A DNA stretch of 64,000 bases, taken from Podospora bellae-mahoneyi (lineage: Eukaryota; Ascomycota; Sordariomycetes; Sordariales; Podosporaceae). The stretch is taken from contig NW_026946359.1 of NCBI RefSeq assembly GCF_035222275.1, positions 1,736,001 through 1,800,000 on the forward strand, read 5' to 3'. The notes under the pieces were generated by a model. That model saw nothing but the letters and a program-made list of their open reading frames with translations, was not told the DNA's origin and did no database searches. The stretch's first letter is position 1. Every line of letters starts with the position of its first letter. Shown piece by piece: positions 46,830 to 58,073 of the stretch. The translations under genes were made by a program, and so were the position numbers.

Positions 46830-48370
46830 GGGTTGTTTTTTGAGATATATCGCAGGGGAAGATGGCAGTATATGGAGAAATGGAGGAAAATAATAGGGAT
46901 AAGGGTAGATTTTGGGCCACATATTATGGTTTTATGATGCGTTATTTTTTGGGACATGTATCATGGCTTTTCATGCATTACTTGCTTTCTTTTAGGCGTA
47001 CAATGAAACAATCGGAGCGTATCTTTGGCAGGAAGGTGCATATCATCTGTTTTTTTCATCTCTTTCTACTATACAGGTGTATTCCCAGCGTGCTTTCAAG
47101 AGGTATATTCCCAGGCCCTGCCCCATGAGCACTTACACTTAAAGGATGGAAATGACCCCGAGGCGACACACCGTTCTTTGCGGCAAGAATGAAGTTGTTC
47201 TAGAGCCTACTTGCCCGTAGTAGATCTCAAATGCGGTATTGGAGGAAATACGATGAATAAGGTGGTGGCAATGTTCGCTCGGTGAGATTGCCTAGAAGTT
47301 CATAGGTCCATAAAAGTCATCCTTGAGCAGAGCGGCAAAGGTGGCCGATTAGCCGTGCGTTCGAGGAGCATGGGACAGTCGTTGGCTGGGTTGGTGAGTA
47401 CGAGCAGAGCGGGAAGTGGAAGCTGACAAAGCCAAATGAGGTCTGAAAGATCTCGGTGAATCTGTTGTGCAACAACAGGGGAATAATTAAATTCAAGAGC
47501 CTCAGGAAACCGATATACGATGAAAAGGCTGCCGAAGGTAGTTGTTGGGCGCTGTTGGTTTGGTGTGTATCGACCAATTGATGTTGAATCTGGAGAGAAA
47601 ACAGAAGAATCCGCTTGGTTCATAGAAAGAAACTCACTGTGGTATTTGTGTGACTGAGATCGAATGCAAATGAGGATCTAGGTACAAAGTTGTGAAATTA
47701 TTGCTGACGCCGTCTGCCAACTAACCCCAGATCCGAGTAATCCGGCTTGTGGAGACTTGCCCAAAGCTACCACAGTCCGCCCTACCACCATGAGCTGCCA
47801 GCCTCGACTCCAGCCACCCGCTGGTTGACCGCTAATCTAACCGGTGAGTACCTTAATCCCGAATCACTTGCACTAGCTGACTGTTACCAGATGTCCTCCA
47901 GGGCTGCAGATCGCTGGTCGCTTGTCATCGGTTCCCGAGTGCTGGGTTTTAGCGGAAATCCGAGCAGAACCACCCACCACGACGTATTCGCAAGCTCAGT
48001 CGCGGTATGGATGAATCGAGGGAACCACATGGGGCTGGTGATGGTTCAGCTGGCCAACTTGCTCTTATCAGTCATCGATATGCCCCGAAATGAACGCAGC
48101 TGCGGGAGGCATAAGGGCACCACTGGTCGAGCTGAGGGCTGGGATGCGGTCAACTGATGCCGCTTCGCAGATGGCTTACACCAACTAGCTGCGCCTCGAA
48201 GGTCAGGCTGACAGGAGGGTTGGGACAAAATATTAAACAGTATGGTGTCGGTCTGGGGTATGGATGGCGGTATAAAGGGCTGCCGTTGTCAAGTATCAAG
48301 GACGATACAGACAGAGCAGTCTTGACAGAATACATCACAAGAAAGCACAACATTAACTTCAGCAGAAAAC
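46830..48370. other. Intergenic region between MSH4 and tyrosinase
   Basis: Holds the MSH4 3' end and the tyrosinase promoter. Except for a weak 107-codon frame on the minus strand (47300-47623, listed separately) nothing coding is supported. Confidence 0.5.
47300..47623 (-). CDS. Weak small open frame
   Basis: An ATG-started frame of 107 residues beginning MNQADSSVFSPDSTSIGRY with an even amino-acid composition (FGSLFIVYRFPEALEFNY, LLVLTNPANDCPMLLE). There is no recognised motif. An internal pyrimidine tract ending CAG near the start could be an acceptor, so the true 5' end might differ. It could equally be chance. Confidence 0.22.
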   Translation of the reverse strand: MNQADSSVFSPDSTSIGRYTPNQQRPTTTFGSLFIVYRFPEALEFNYSPVVAQQIHRDLSDLIWLCQLPLPALLVLTNPANDCPMLLERTANRPPLPLCSRMTFMDL

Positions 48371-50474
48371 ATGAGCACTACAGGCAACATTGCGATTACT
48401 GGGATTCCTACCACGGCCGGTCCAGATGGTAACACGATCCAACCATGCCAACATGCTGGGGCCGAGTTTGACACAGGCTGACATTGAACAGGATCGTTCC
48501 CCCTTCGCCGAGAGCTCCGGGACCTCCAGCGCAACTATCCTGACCACTTCAATCTTCTCGTCCTTGCGCTGAAGGACTTCCAAGCCCTCAACGAGTCAGT
48601 CCAGACATCCTACTACCAGATCGCTGGTATCCATGGTCTGCCCTACAAGCCTTGGAACAACGTCGGCAGCAACAGTGACTGGCAGTCGACAAGCGGGTTC
48701 GGGGGGTACTGCACCCATTCCTCGATTCTCTTCTTGACATGGCACCGTCCGTACCTTGCTCTCTTCGAGCAGGCTCTGTACAACTCCATCCAGAAGATTG
48801 CCAACCAGTTTCCTCAAGGCCCCCTCCGAACCAAGTATGTCGAGGCGGCCAAGACATTCCGCATGCCTTACTTCGACTGGGCTAGCCAGCCACCTTCTGG
48901 GTCTTCAGCTTTTCCCAGTGCTTTTACGGCCCCGAGCATCCAAGTGGTTGATGTGGATGGCAAGACCAAGTCCACTGCCAACCCGATCTACCGCTTCGTG
49001 TTCCACCCGGTGAACCCCTCGCCGGGCGACTTTCCTAGACAGGTATGGACCTTCTTACTCAAAGGTAGGATATTGAGATGGCTGACAACCTGATTCCAGT
49101 GGAGCCGGTTTCCCACAACTGTCCGCTACCCCAACCCGAGAACTGGGCAGTCTCAGGATAACCGCGTGGCACCCATCCTGGCCAACGAGCTGGCTTCTCT
49201 TCGCACCAACGTCAGCCTTCTTCTGCTGTCTTACACCAACTTTGACGCCTTCAGCTTCAACAGATGGGACCCGAACATGACCCCTGGCGAGTTCGGCAGT
49301 CTTGAGGACGTACATAACGAGATCCACGATCGAACTGGAGGGGGCGGGCACATGTCTTCTTTGGATGTGTCATCGTTTGATCCCCTGTTCTGGTTCCATC
49401 ATACGTAGGTCTTCGTATCAAGGTGTGTACAACAGCCTTTGCTAACTACGAGGCAGCAACGTCGACCGTCTCTGGGCCATCTGGCAAGACCTCAACCCCG
49501 ACAACTTCTTGACCCCCCGTCCAGCCCCTTACTCGACCTTTAACTCGACGGAAGGCGAGTCCCAGACCAAGGACACCCCCCTGACCCCCTTCTGGGACAA
49601 GTCAGCTACCAAGTTCTGGACCTCAGAGGAGATTAAGGATACCACGACCACCTTCGGCTACGCCTACCCCGAGACTCAAGAGTGGAAGTACAGGACCGGC
49701 TCCGAGTACCAAACCTCCATCCGACAGGCAGTCACAACCCTCTACGGCACCAACGTCTTTGCCAACTTCGCAGCTGCCAACGTCCATGCCAGAGCCACCG
49801 AGCACACAGAGCTGATCAAGAGCCTGTCCCTCGCCGCTCCTCCCCCTTCGGCTCCTATCGCAGAAGAGAAACCCCTCCTGATCACCCAAGAGATGAAGGC
49901 CAGCCCCATCCCCGAACATCTCCAACACCTCGCCCCGAACAACAAGTACCCCGAATGGGTGGTCAACATCCGCGCCCAGAAACACGGCCTCCACGGTGCC
50001 TTCCGCGTCATCGTCTTCCTCGGCCCCATTGACGAGTCCGACCCTGACTCTTGGCAGACAGAGTTCAACACTGTCGGCCGTGTCTCTGTCCTTGGGCGCT
50101 CCACTCAAGGACCGACAACCACCAAGTGCGCCAAGTGCATCACTGATGCGGCAGATGAGCTGATGATCTCTGGCACGGTGCCTTTGACCTCGGCCCTGTT
50201 GCAGGATATTGTCAATGAGAATACTGACTTGCATAGCCTGCAGCCAGAGGAAGTGGTGCCGTATTTGAAGAAGGAGCTCAAGTGGAAGGTGACGATGTTT
50301 GAGACTGGGGCGGAGAAGGATTGTGGGGAGGTTCCGGGGTTGAGGGTGAGTGTCACTAGCACCGAGGTTACTATTGGGGAGGATGGGCTGCCGGATTATT
50401 CGGGGGTGTATACCGTGTATCCGGAGATCACGGATGGAAAGCCGGGTGGTATGAGAGACGGTGAGCACATCTAA
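48371..50474 (+). CDS. Tyrosinase (type-3 copper monophenol oxidase)
   Basis: Oxidises phenols and catechols to quinones, feeding melanin-type pigments. Exons 48371-48428, 48492-49042, 49100-49404 and 49457-50474 encode 643 residues. Copper-A ligands are His67 (AGIHGLPYKPW), His95 (YCTHSS) and His104 (LTWHRPY). Cys93 in YCTH is placed for the Cys-His thioether bridge. Copper-B ligands lie in HNEIH (His275, His279) and FWFHHTNVDRLW. The core ends near FGYAYPETQ, the usual boundary, followed by a C-terminal region of about 250 residues that in fungal tyrosinases covers the active site until cleaved. There is no signal peptide (MSTTGNIAITGIPTTAGPDG), so the protein is intracellular as in Neurospora and mushrooms. 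It converges on BUD23. The first exon is short but the family start is well matched. Confidence 0.95.
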
Positions 50475-50663
50475 GGGGACGAGAAAGCACACGTAGGAGA
50501 TGGGAACGCACGATGGAAATGAACACAATAGCACAAGAAACTGGGTATCAAATTTCAGCCAACGTAGCAAATAACGAAATAACGAAGACCATGCTTTTAT
50601 CGCCCAAACGCCGTTCCAAAATGCCCAACCGAAACCGTGCCAAAACACCAAGTCGCCCATCAT

Positions 50664-51512
50664 CTAGAAAGCAATCCGACGTTTCCGCCCCGTGTACTTG
50701 CTCGTAGCCTTGACAACCTTTCCCTTCCTCTCCATCTGTTCCTTCTTCTTGATAATCCACTGCTTGCTACCCTTCTTGATCTCTCCCTTCCCAGACGACC
50801 TGCCCTGCCTCCGGTTATCCACCACATCCACCCCCTCCATATTCTCAACCACACCGGTAATATCCCCGCTCTTGGTATTGGCCACCGCGCTCTGACCCGC
50901 CGTCAAGACCAAGTAAACCTTTACATTCTTCGTATCAGGATCATCCTCAAGCATACCCGCCCCAAAACCAGCCTTGACCGCAGCAGAAGTGATCATCTGC
51001 TTCTGGACATCGTTCTTTGGATAAAACTGACACACCGCCCTCCCACCCCGCTTCAAGCTCTGATACAACCCCCCGAAAAACCTCGCCAACCTCTGCTGGG
51101 GAGAGGTCTCGCTGCTCTCGGCGTTGCAAAGCCACTGGATGGCGCTGATGCTGATCGCTGCGTCGAAGGTGCCGGCGCGGAAGGGGACGCCCTGGCCGAT
51201 GTCGGCGAGGAACAAGTCGCCTTCTACGTCGCGCTGCAGGGCGACGTCGAGCATGGAAGGGGAGATGTCCATGCCGATCCAGACGTGAGGTCCGCCTTCC
51301 TCGGGGGGGATGTCGGAGAGGATCTCGCCTGAGAGGCCGGAGCCGCAGCCGACGTCGAGGATGAGGGAGGGGGTTTTGAGGTCGAGGAGCTCGAGGGCGC
51401 GGCGGGTCATGGAGGCTTGGATGTTTTGGATGCGGGAGGAGGTGGTGTACTTGCGGGCTTCGACGTCGTCGTAGTGGACGTCTGCGAGGAGGGTGTCTTC
51501 GGGGCGGGACAT
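50664..51512 (-). CDS. BUD23: 18S rRNA (guanine-N7) methyltransferase Bud23
   Basis: Methylates a guanine in the decoding region of 18S rRNA and is needed for 40S maturation, working with Trm112. Single exon, 282 residues, close to the usual length. Start MSRPED is the family start. SAM-binding motif I is LILDVGCGSGLSG at 51-63; the following acidic motif is IGMDISPSMLD; AAISISAIQWLCNA is the later catalytic-fold motif. The C-terminus after about residue 225 is the strongly basic, Gly/Lys-rich tail specific to Bud23 (KGEIKKGSKQWIIKKKEQME, RKRRIAF), which includes the nuclear targeting region. Codon use is GC-rich like its neighbours. Nothing is missing. Confidence 0.95.
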   Translation of the reverse strand: MSRPEDTLLADVHYDDVEARKYTTSSRIQNIQASMTRRALELLDLKTPSLILDVGCGSGLSGEILSDIPPEEGGPHVWIGMDISPSMLDVALQRDVEGDLFLADIGQGVPFRAGTFDAAISISAIQWLCNAESSETSPQQRLARFFGGLYQSLKRGGRAVCQFYPKNDVQKQMITSAAVKAGFGAGMLEDDPDTKNVKVYLVLTAGQSAVANTKSGDITGVVENMEGVDVVDNRRQGRSSGKGEIKKGSKQWIIKKKEQMERKGKVVKATSKYTGRKRRIAF

Positions 51513-52353
51513 GGTGGGTGGTTGGGGGTTAGGTATTTACTAGGTAAAGCGCAGTTGTAGAAAGTCACAATTCGCGATGCGCTCGAGAGGCTGTGGAGGG
51601 GGTCGCTGGTTAAGTTGGACTGTGGACTTGGGTCGCAAGCTTTGGCTGGGGAGCTTGGGAAATTCTACGATAAGGATTTTTGGAAAGATTATGGTGGGGC
51701 GGGTGGGTGGTCTGTAGTGCGCTGGGCGTCAAAATGAATTGCGCCTCGAAGCATATATCCACAGCTCAAGTGAACAATGAGAATGATATATGTTAAATGA
51801 GTAGCTGCTTTTACATTAGTTACTCATGTTACAACATCAGAAGCATACCTATACAAGTGCTCCAACTAGTTGTAGTTGCGAACTTCAAGATCTTGTCGTT
51901 ATCTAATCGGGATCAACAATGTACCGAATCCCGGTAGTTGACTGCTTATTGTGGAGATGCTGCTACACTAAAAACAGGGCATGGCCCGTCGCCCAAAATG
52001 CGGGAACGCGCCAAGCTTTCAATTAACACGCGTTCGCTTTCAGGGGGCAGCTGCCATTGACGTCGTTGAACACCTATGCTGATTGTGGTTGCCCATACAA
52101 ACCCGGCCTATGTGCCTAATAGAAGAACCCAGTACCGATTGAAGTGTACTGCTGAGACTTGTATTCTCCGACCAAACACTCTCGAAGAATCTGTCCCTTT
52201 TTCGAGACGCCTTGAAGCTATCTTCAAGAGGTCTTCTTGGTTCCCCAATACTACCTCATCTGCGCCGACAACACCCTTTTTACTTCTCAACGGCCTTTTC
52301 CTCTCTCGATAACCCTACCTTGCGCTTCAAGAGATCTCGAATAGCTGCTCAAC
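51513..52353. other. Divergent promoter of BUD23 and SVP26
   Basis: 840 bp between two divergent housekeeping genes. Pyrimidine-rich near both starts, AT-rich around 51760-51960. No gene seen. Confidence 0.5.
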
Positions 52354-53311
52354 ATGTGGATCTTGCCGTTGGTCGGATACCTCGGGTCGATCGTGGGCTT
52401 TGGCTTCATGACCCTGGCCATAGGTATGCTCCCTTGCATGCGTTCAAACTATCCTGAGAGGGCCATATGGTCGCTTCATATACCTTTGTCTTTTCTCCAT
52501 ATCCCTCTGAAGATAGTCTGGATGCCGCCCACTTTCTTTCCAATGTCTGTTGGTGACTGTCGAATGCGTCTCGCGATCGTTCGAATGGCTTTAAAACGGA
52601 CCCAATACACCTTCGCTTTCGCTGACGTGCTTCCAATATAGCCTCCGGCCTCTACTACCTCTCTGAACTCGTCGAAGAGCACACCGTCATCGCGAAGCGC
52701 TTCCTCTCCAAGCTCATTTACTCGATCATGGCCCTCCAGCTTCTCCTCTGCGTCGTCGACCGCTTCCCCTTCCTCCTCACCGTTCTCGGCATCTTCTCAC
52801 ACTTTATCTACTTAGGCAACATGCGGCGCTTCCCCTTTGTGAAACTCACCGACCCCTTGTTCCTCGCCTCGTGTGGTGAGTTGCCCCCGTCCCAACCCAA
52901 GTACCTACCGATAAAGCGCAAGCTAACCCCTCTCTCTACCCAACAGCCCTCGTTTTAATCAACCACTACGTCTGGTTCAAACACTTCTCCCACCACCAAG
53001 AACGCGCCTACCAAAACGTCTCCTATTACGACACTCCTGACGACATCCCCACCTTCACCGAGATCGCCTCCTACTTTGGGCTCTGCGTCTGGCTCGTTCC
53101 CTTCGCATTGTTTGTTTCCCTCTCAGCAAGCGACAACGTCCTCCCCACCATGGGAAGCGGGAGCAGCGGTGACTTCTCCTCGTCGTCTACATCAAACGGC
53201 AGCAAAAAGAGAGGACAGGGTATGTTCAAGGCGCTGGTGGATGGAGTCCTAAATACAATGGCCGAGTTGGGCAACATGACGGGGTTGAAGAAGCTGGAGG
53301 ATAGGCTCTAG
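52354..53311 (+). CDS. SVP26: ER-to-Golgi cargo adaptor Svp26/TEX261 family
   Basis: Four-helix membrane protein that loads type II membrane proteins, such as mannosyltransferases, into COPII vesicles. Exons 52354-52423, 52642-52875 and 52947-53311 encode 222 residues (yeast 228). Intron 1 is long (218 nt, GTATGC...TAG) and intron 2 is 71 nt (GTGAGT...CAG). The start MWILPLVGYLGSIVGFGFMT is the first helix. Family marks are GLYYLSELVEEHTVIAKR, DRFPFLLTVLGIFSHFIYL and NHYVWFKHF. The C-terminal tail after the last helix is cytosolic, Ser/Gly-rich and ends in a short amphipathic helix. Each exon join keeps the frame and the family sequence. Confidence 0.93.
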
Positions 53312-53948
53312 GAGCGCCTCGCAAGAAACACGGTTGAATCAAGAAAAGGATTGGAGAATGAGCAAAGGCCGAAGGAGCCCGGATCTGGGAAACGCCGCGG
53401 TGGAGTTTGTGGCTACGCGTGACTGGAAGAAACGGCTTCGCGGCAGAATTCAAGGCTTGCGATCGCAGCCGGACGAGCAAGGGCCTTGGCGCGTGAGCGA
53501 GCAAGTTCGCTTGTGGGCGGTGCTGGCCGGGCCAGATTGGGCGTGAGAGCACGCGACCGGGGTGGGGGGGGGGCTATGGCGAGCATACGTTTTGGAAGGG
53601 GAGGGGACGAGAGTAAGTGGGTTTTTTGTTCCGTGCTCCAACGCTGAAGATAGTATGGAAGTTGTGTTTGGCTAACGGAGGAATTTAGGAATGGCCTTGC
53701 TATGACCGGTTGTCCCCCGGGATCTAGTTGATCCCATACATCTATAGAGCCAAGCCGAGCTGTTGAAGCCGGGCCTGCTGAAAGAACTGGGTCTGTCTCG
53801 ATGTTTGACCGCAATATTGTTCTCCTCTTTGTGATAGTGTTGTTGACGTTGCTTGTTTCACTTGTTCGTCTGCTGTCTAGTAATGTATATCCTCCTCCCT
53901 CGCTGCCAACTTGAGATGAGAGCCAGCTCCCTATTGCTATCTATCTAC
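53312..53948. other. Convergent 3' intergenic region
   Basis: Between the ends of SVP26 and the unknown gene on the other strand. Contains a long G run near 53560-53572. No gene is supported; the small plus-strand frame at 53334 starts with TTG. Confidence 0.5.
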
Positions 53949-54854
53949 CTACTTACAATGCGCCTTCGCACAATCGGCCCAGTACTTCCTCTGCAGCCCG
54001 TCAAAGTCGATCTCTATGCCCGCAACCTCCACTCTCGGCAGCTCAGCGAACCTTGTCTTGCCGTCCTTCTCGATTTCCATGATAAGATCCCTTTGTACGT
54101 CGAGGTCTCTCTGGAGCTGGTCTAACTTGGAGGGATCGATGCAAGTGCAATCTTCTCCATTAAGAACATGCCTACAGACCGCTTCTCTCTGTTTGCCTTT
54201 TTCTGAAGAGCTAGGGCCGATGGGCTCTAAGCTAAGGAGAGTGTTGGGTCCGGGGTAGTTGCTCAAGAGGTGAGGAGTTGGAGGAGCAGGGTTGATCCGA
54301 ACGTCGCCTGGTTCGGTGGTCATTCCATCTGAAGGATCATCGTACAGGTCGCCTGGGTCCTCTTCCAAGTCCTCTTCAACGACCTCCAGGGCCGTGATCC
54401 CCCTTTCTTGGTTCGTCGACCGGATGCTCTCTGCATCAGTCCAGTTCCAGTTCGAATTCGCCCTTTCTGAGCCACCCCACCGACTACTACTGCCATCGGG
54501 GGGGTCGTCCATGCCCCATTCATGCATGGGTCTTATCCATGATCGACGAGAGATGGTTGTTTGGGACCTGTTCGATTGGGTTCTGATCTCGTCGTCCTCC
54601 GCGGCCGTGGTGAAGATCTCTGTCCACCCATCTCCAGACACAGAGGATGCAGTAAAGGACTCGTCGTCGGTGTCCGGGAATGCGGATGGTGAAAGCAAGG
54701 CTTGGTTGAGGGCTTGGTCTAAGTCAGGTCCAGATCGAGGTGCCGCGTCGGATGAACGCATAATGTCGTCGAGAAGGACAAGGGTGCCTTCGAACTGAGC
54801 CGCTGCTCGAACGGCTCCCTGTGAGGGGTCATGGGTATCTAATGATGGCTCCAT
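53949..54854 (-). CDS. Acidic protein of unknown function
   Basis: Single-exon frame of 301 residues from the ATG at 54854. The N-terminal part includes a hydrophobic helix (QFEGTLVLLDDIMRSSD). The middle is acidic, Ser/Thr-rich and probably disordered. The C-terminus has a Cys cluster (VCRHVLNGEDCTCID) and a helical end (LDQLQRDLDVQRDLIMEIEK). Cys-His spacing hints at a small metal site. I do not recognise the family. The true 5' end is in doubt: an upstream ATG at 54948 opens a 30-codon frame (MARLVLLRRYRDHSRASHAI...) that would join this protein in frame if the 19 nt at 54839-54857, which begin GT and end AG, were absent. That is too short for a normal intron, so a frameshift or an alternative start is more likely. 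Confidence 0.65.
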   Translation of the reverse strand: MEPSLDTHDPSQGAVRAAAQFEGTLVLLDDIMRSSDAAPRSGPDLDQALNQALLSPSAFPDTDDESFTASSVSGDGWTEIFTTAAEDDEIRTQSNRSQTTISRRSWIRPMHEWGMDDPPDGSSSRWGGSERANSNWNWTDAESIRSTNQERGITALEVVEEDLEEDPGDLYDDPSDGMTTEPGDVRINPAPPTPHLLSNYPGPNTLLSLEPIGPSSSEKGKQREAVCRHVLNGEDCTCIDPSKLDQLQRDLDVQRDLIMEIEKDGKTRFAELPRVEVAGIEIDFDGLQRKYWADCAKAHCK

Positions 54855-54948
54855 CACGTGTTTGCAGCATAGAGGCGATGCGATTCTGGATTGCGTGTGA
54901 GGCGCGGGAGTGGTCGCGGTAGCGCCTCAGGAGTACCAGTCGTGCCAT

Positions 54949-56624
54949 CTTATACTTTCACCTCTTCAGTGTCGGCCGGCTATGTAATTGTGCCCCAAGG
55001 TGCCCGACTTTCAGCCCACGACACTTCCATTCCCCGCAACTCTACGTGGCTCATCCCTTCTGACCGACGGAAAATGGCAGTGGGGTACAACAGCCAACTC
55101 TTTGCTTCCGTTTGTGGTAGGGAAAACAGATACCCGGACTCAAGTCTGGATAGATGGATTTGCTCCGGCTCGGTTTGCCCTTGATACTCCAGGCGTGCCC
55201 GTGTTACGAAGCCAGTGGAAGTGCGCTGTTGTCATGGACGCTTTGCAGATTTGCAGGGCGAGCGAGTGCCTTTTTCTCACCTGCTGTACCACCCCCACCG
55301 GGTCTTTTCCTGTCCTCTGACATTTTGACAGAGCTGTCTATTCCCTCTTTCTACTCTATCTTGAGGCTCTACATGGGTTGGGGGAACTCTTTTCCATCGA
55401 CTGCACATCGGATAGGAACCATCTAGACTATCTCGACCAATGCACGCTTGTCTACACGTCCGAAAGCAGCGCCCCCATGACCCGCATCCGCCGTCCTTTG
55501 ACTTATTCGCCAGCGTGGTCCCTACCGACCACGCATCATGACTGCCCGGTCTAGACCTGCTGTCCCCTTGGAACCCCTTACTCAGACGCACCCAATACTA
55601 AGACACCCCACGCTCGACGTCAAATCCAGACAGTCAAGCAACGTCCCACAACACACCGCAGAACGCACAGCAACCGCGGGATCTCAGGCGCCACCAACAG
55701 AAAAGGAAACGGAAATGATGATAAAGCAGTTAGTTCTACCCTTCAACACCAAAAGAAAGAGATGAGCGACAAAAGGACCCTGGCCCGTACCACTCCCGTG
55801 TCTCCCCATCCTCCTCCCCTTCCCTCCCTCGGACATCTTTCCCTTCCCTTTCCCTAACAAGAAAGAATTCCATTACCTTTTCGCACCGCATAAAGCAGTA
55901 TCATCAAACACCCCAACGTCGATCCCGACCTTGATCACATCTTCGGGTCGGTTATCTCCCCTCTCCTCCGTCCTCCTCCGCATCTCGGCCTGACAGGTAC
56001 CACGTGCTACCAACCCCCATATCAGTTTGTGCTATGTGTGTTTCCCCCTCTCTCGTTCACACAAACTAGCGATTTTGCAACACCGTGCACAGCAGGAGGA
56101 GGGAGGGCACGAAATAGAACCGGCTATCAGAGCTTTACATCGGCCATCGGCCAGATGGATTATGGGGGTTCTTCCTCGTGACAGAACTGGCGGGATGGTG
56201 GTGTCAGTGACCGTGCGGACTCGGAAGAGTCGGCCAGTTGTGTGGGACCGAAGGGGCTGGTTGTTTTCGCGATGGAGTCGCTCTGGCTGTTGTAGATATC
56301 TGGGCATTCATTCACTAGAACGACATCATACTTCGGCTGTAGAGTCGGTATCAGAGAAAAAGAGAGGAGTGAATGGAGAAACGTAGAGATATCTGATAGA
56401 TACTACCGAAGGGACAGAAGTGCCCTCGGGCTGACTGTCAAAAAGCGCTCATATTGCGCGAGTTTGGGCGAAGGTTGTGTGACAAACATGTTGAAGCTCG
56501 AAGTAGACACCAAAGGTCACAAAAATGGCCGGACGCCAAATTGCCAAAACTGCAGTAAAGGATACCAAAAACAATCATCATGTCCCGGAATGGGGGTGTA
56601 TGTGAGAGAAATTACAAAATTTAA
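54949..56624. other. Intergenic, no supported gene
   Basis: About 1.7 kb upstream of the unknown acidic protein gene and downstream of the tRNA. Pyrimidine-rich near 55780-55860. Open frames such as 54988-55320 and 56027-56386 lack ATG context, splice signals or motifs. Confidence 0.45.
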
Positions 56625-56696
56625 TGCCCACAGCCAGAATCGAACTGACGACCTCATCATTACTAGTGATGCGCTCTACCACTGAGCCATGCGGGC
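56625..56696 (-). tRNA. tRNA-Thr (anticodon AGU)
   Basis: Folds as a standard 72-nt tRNA on the minus strand without intron. The acceptor stem GCCCGCA pairs with TGTGGGC with one G-U pair. The D arm is GCTC/GAGC with AGTGGTA in the loop. The anticodon arm is CATCA/TGATG around the loop CTAGTAA, giving AGT. The T arm is GTCAG/CTGGC around TTCGATT. The A of the anticodon would be modified to inosine. The discriminator base is A. Confidence 0.95.
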
Positions 56697-58073
56697 TGAG
56701 CTGACATGTTGAACGTCTCATCGGCAACACCCTTTAACAAACGAATGCCGCTGAAAGCAACGGACCTAAGAGATTCCTCCCTTCCTGATCCTCCCCCTCT
56801 TCAAAGAGCATCCACGAATGTGGATGGTGTCGAGCCATTAACATTGTCTCTCAAAGCCAAGAACTATATCAGGCAAAAAGCGGGGCCCATTGTCTCCCTC
56901 TACCCGCCTACCTACCAAGAAACGACACCCCTTTGTCCAAGCAATCATGTCACCAGCAAACAATAACAATTGCCAGCGGTCGTGATATATGAGCTATCAG
57001 AAAAGCATGGTACTTCTGGCAAAAAAATAAAATTAAAAAATAAAAGCCCTCTCTTGTATTAGGACCCGACGCTCTGGATGTGACAGAATGCTCCGGCGTC
57101 AACCGACGACGACGTATGATGGAAGCACGTCGATCTCAATGAAGCTGGCAACATGTGGCCAGAATGATTTCACCTTGCCACCCGGGATGAACGATGCAAC
57201 AAGAAACACACTTTGACCACATGTCTGACCGGCTTGTGGAAGTGAGATGTGAGATTGTATGTTGTGGCCGAAGTCGGCTTGAGGATGGCGTCTAACTCTG
57301 GGGCATGAACGGTTGGGGATAAAATCGCAGGGCTTTCTTCGTTGACCGAAAGGATGATGCTGACTAGGTAGGCAGGTACCTTACATACACCCCTTCAAGT
57401 TCACGAGTACACGGGAGTATGAGGTCTACGAGCATCAGCCCATCTTGTCCGTTGCTTCATCGCCCACGAGCAAAAGTTTGGGGCTTGGATTATCTCATAA
57501 AACACAACAGTCAAACCCAGTAAGCAAGCCGAGCTTAATATCACACATTCATCAATGATGCTGATGGTGAGCTACTCCAAAGACACGAACAGTGATGAAA
57601 CGCAGAGCGCGTGGCAAAATCACAGTAAGTGGTCGGGTCATGAGGAAGAAGCATCCGAACAGACCTGGCAGAATCATTCAGGTCTCATGCGTAACAGAAG
57701 ATTTCATGGTGTAGGTACACACTGACGAGCTGTCTAACCCGCCTCATCATCTGTCACAAAGCTCCCATCCCCTTGGTATACATCATTCAACATTCCCCAA
57801 ACTCCACCCATCCTCGCGCCGAAATTAACAACCTGTCCTGGGTATAGTAAAACAAACTCATGACGCCCCGCTCACACCACCGTAATCCGCCGTCAGAACA
57901 AGACATGACAAACATACAGGCCGGCCTGTAGAAAAAAGTAAGAACCCCGCGGATGAGCCAGCAGGAGGTGTGCCCGCCTTCACCTTGTCGATCGACAAGG
58001 CCATCCTCGTCATCACTCGAAAAGGCTCGTCCACCCATCCGCGCGTGGTCGCTGACCACCAACCCTCGCCCTA
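56697..58073. other. Intergenic, no supported gene
   Basis: About 1.4 kb between the tRNA and the 3' end of the GPCR gene, including a short A-rich tract near 57020-57050. No coding frame is supported. Confidence 0.5.

Noticed and set aside
49623-50663. 346-codon open frame antisense to the tyrosinase last exon
   Set aside because: Shadow of a GC-biased third position in a strong coding exon; low-complexity Val/Gly/Leu composition and no independent motif.
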